The translations under genes and the position numbers were made by a program. A stretch of DNA of 64,000 bases from Mycobacterium sp. Root135 (GTDB lineage: Bacteria; Actinomycetota; Actinomycetes; Mycobacteriales; Mycobacteriaceae): the NCBI RefSeq assembly GCF_001426545.1, contig NZ_LMEZ01000007.1:1-64000 (forward strand), in the 5' to 3' direction. How positions within the stretch are numbered: the stretch's first letter is position 1; each line of letters starts with the position of its first letter. The notes under the pieces were generated by a model that worked only from the letters and a program-made list of their open reading frames with translations, did no database searches and was not told the origin of the DNA. Shown here piece by piece: positions 63,905 to 64,000 of this stretch.

Positions 63905-64000
63905 GATCCGCACGGTACGCAGCACCGCTGGGGACCGAAACCCCCTGTAACTGCGTAATCCAGTGTCCTTAGCCGACCCATCTTGCGAATGTTGTGTAAG

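Noticed and set aside
63905..64000. TTGCGAATG near the prpD start as a PrpR/RamB-type site
   Set aside because: Too far from the TTTGCAAA-type core to support, and the promoter region is cut by the window edge.

Overview
High-GC actinobacterial DNA that reads as a non-tuberculous Mycobacterium (Mycolicibacterium-type). The support is an antigen-85 mycolyltransferase, 13E12-family DUF222/HNH genes, a PE-PPE-domain hydrolase, many FadE/phosphotransferase-family proteins, frequent GTG starts with 4-base start/stop overlaps, and the gene order hisN-fadE24-fadE23-fadB4 ... receiver protein-nuoABCDEFGHIJKLMN, which matches the M. tuberculosis Rv3137-Rv3158 region.

Layout. 1-1.1 kb: 5'-truncated 13E12-type HNH gene carrying two tandem duplications. 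1.1-6.4 kb: small membrane protein, hisN, a tiny secreted peptide, then fadE24-fadE23-fadB4, preceded by a perfect 9-bp-arm palindrome and a 12-codon leader ORF and closed by a 16-bp-stem hairpin. 6.4-17.2 kb: accessory block separating fadB4 from nuo. It holds an Ag85 paralogue, a TetR, an HsaA-like flavin oxygenase, and a tightly coupled run: homogentisate-dioxygenase-like protein, alpha/beta hydrolase, CaiB-type CoA-transferase, HMG-CoA-lyase-like aldolase, TetR, acyl-CoA dehydrogenase, APH-family kinase and a small DUF6285-like protein. The last three resemble the LvaC-LvaA-LvaB trio of Pseudomonas levulinate catabolism. 17.2-18.7 kb: methyltransferase, SnoaL-like protein and a Rv3143-like receiver. 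18.9-34.2 kb: complete 14-gene respiratory complex I operon with a CRP-like site and hairpin in its leader. 34.2-38.8 kb: crotonase, glyoxalase-fold protein, unknown protein, and a TetR divergent from a kinase-like/unknown protein pair. 38.9-42.4 kb: full-length 13E12 gene with two DnaA-box-like repeats upstream, a serine hydrolase, a frameshifted cupin gene and a small secreted peptide. 42.5-48.8 kb: Baeyer-Villiger-type monooxygenase, amine oxidase, alpha/beta hydrolase, two MDR dehydrogenases and a small membrane protein. 49.0-51.4 kb: polar amino-acid ABC importer. 51.5-54.5 kb: DeoR regulator-galT-galK. 54.6-57.2 kb: PE-PPE hydrolase and a Ser/Thr kinase. 57.3-60.3 kb: cobalamin riboswitch-metE, terminator, small ferredoxin-like protein. 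60.4-63.9 kb: prpD-prpB-prpC methylcitrate operon on the minus strand.

The conserved parts (nuo, metE, prp, gal, fadE) are ordinary core metabolism. The 8.3-17.2 kb catabolic island is the best candidate for an undescribed pathway. It combines aromatic hydroxylation, ring cleavage, CoA loading, retro-aldol cleavage and a phosphorylation-dependent hydroxyacyl-CoA dehydration module. Its substrate cannot be read from sequence. No tRNA, rRNA, CRISPR array, insertion sequence or phage gene was seen.
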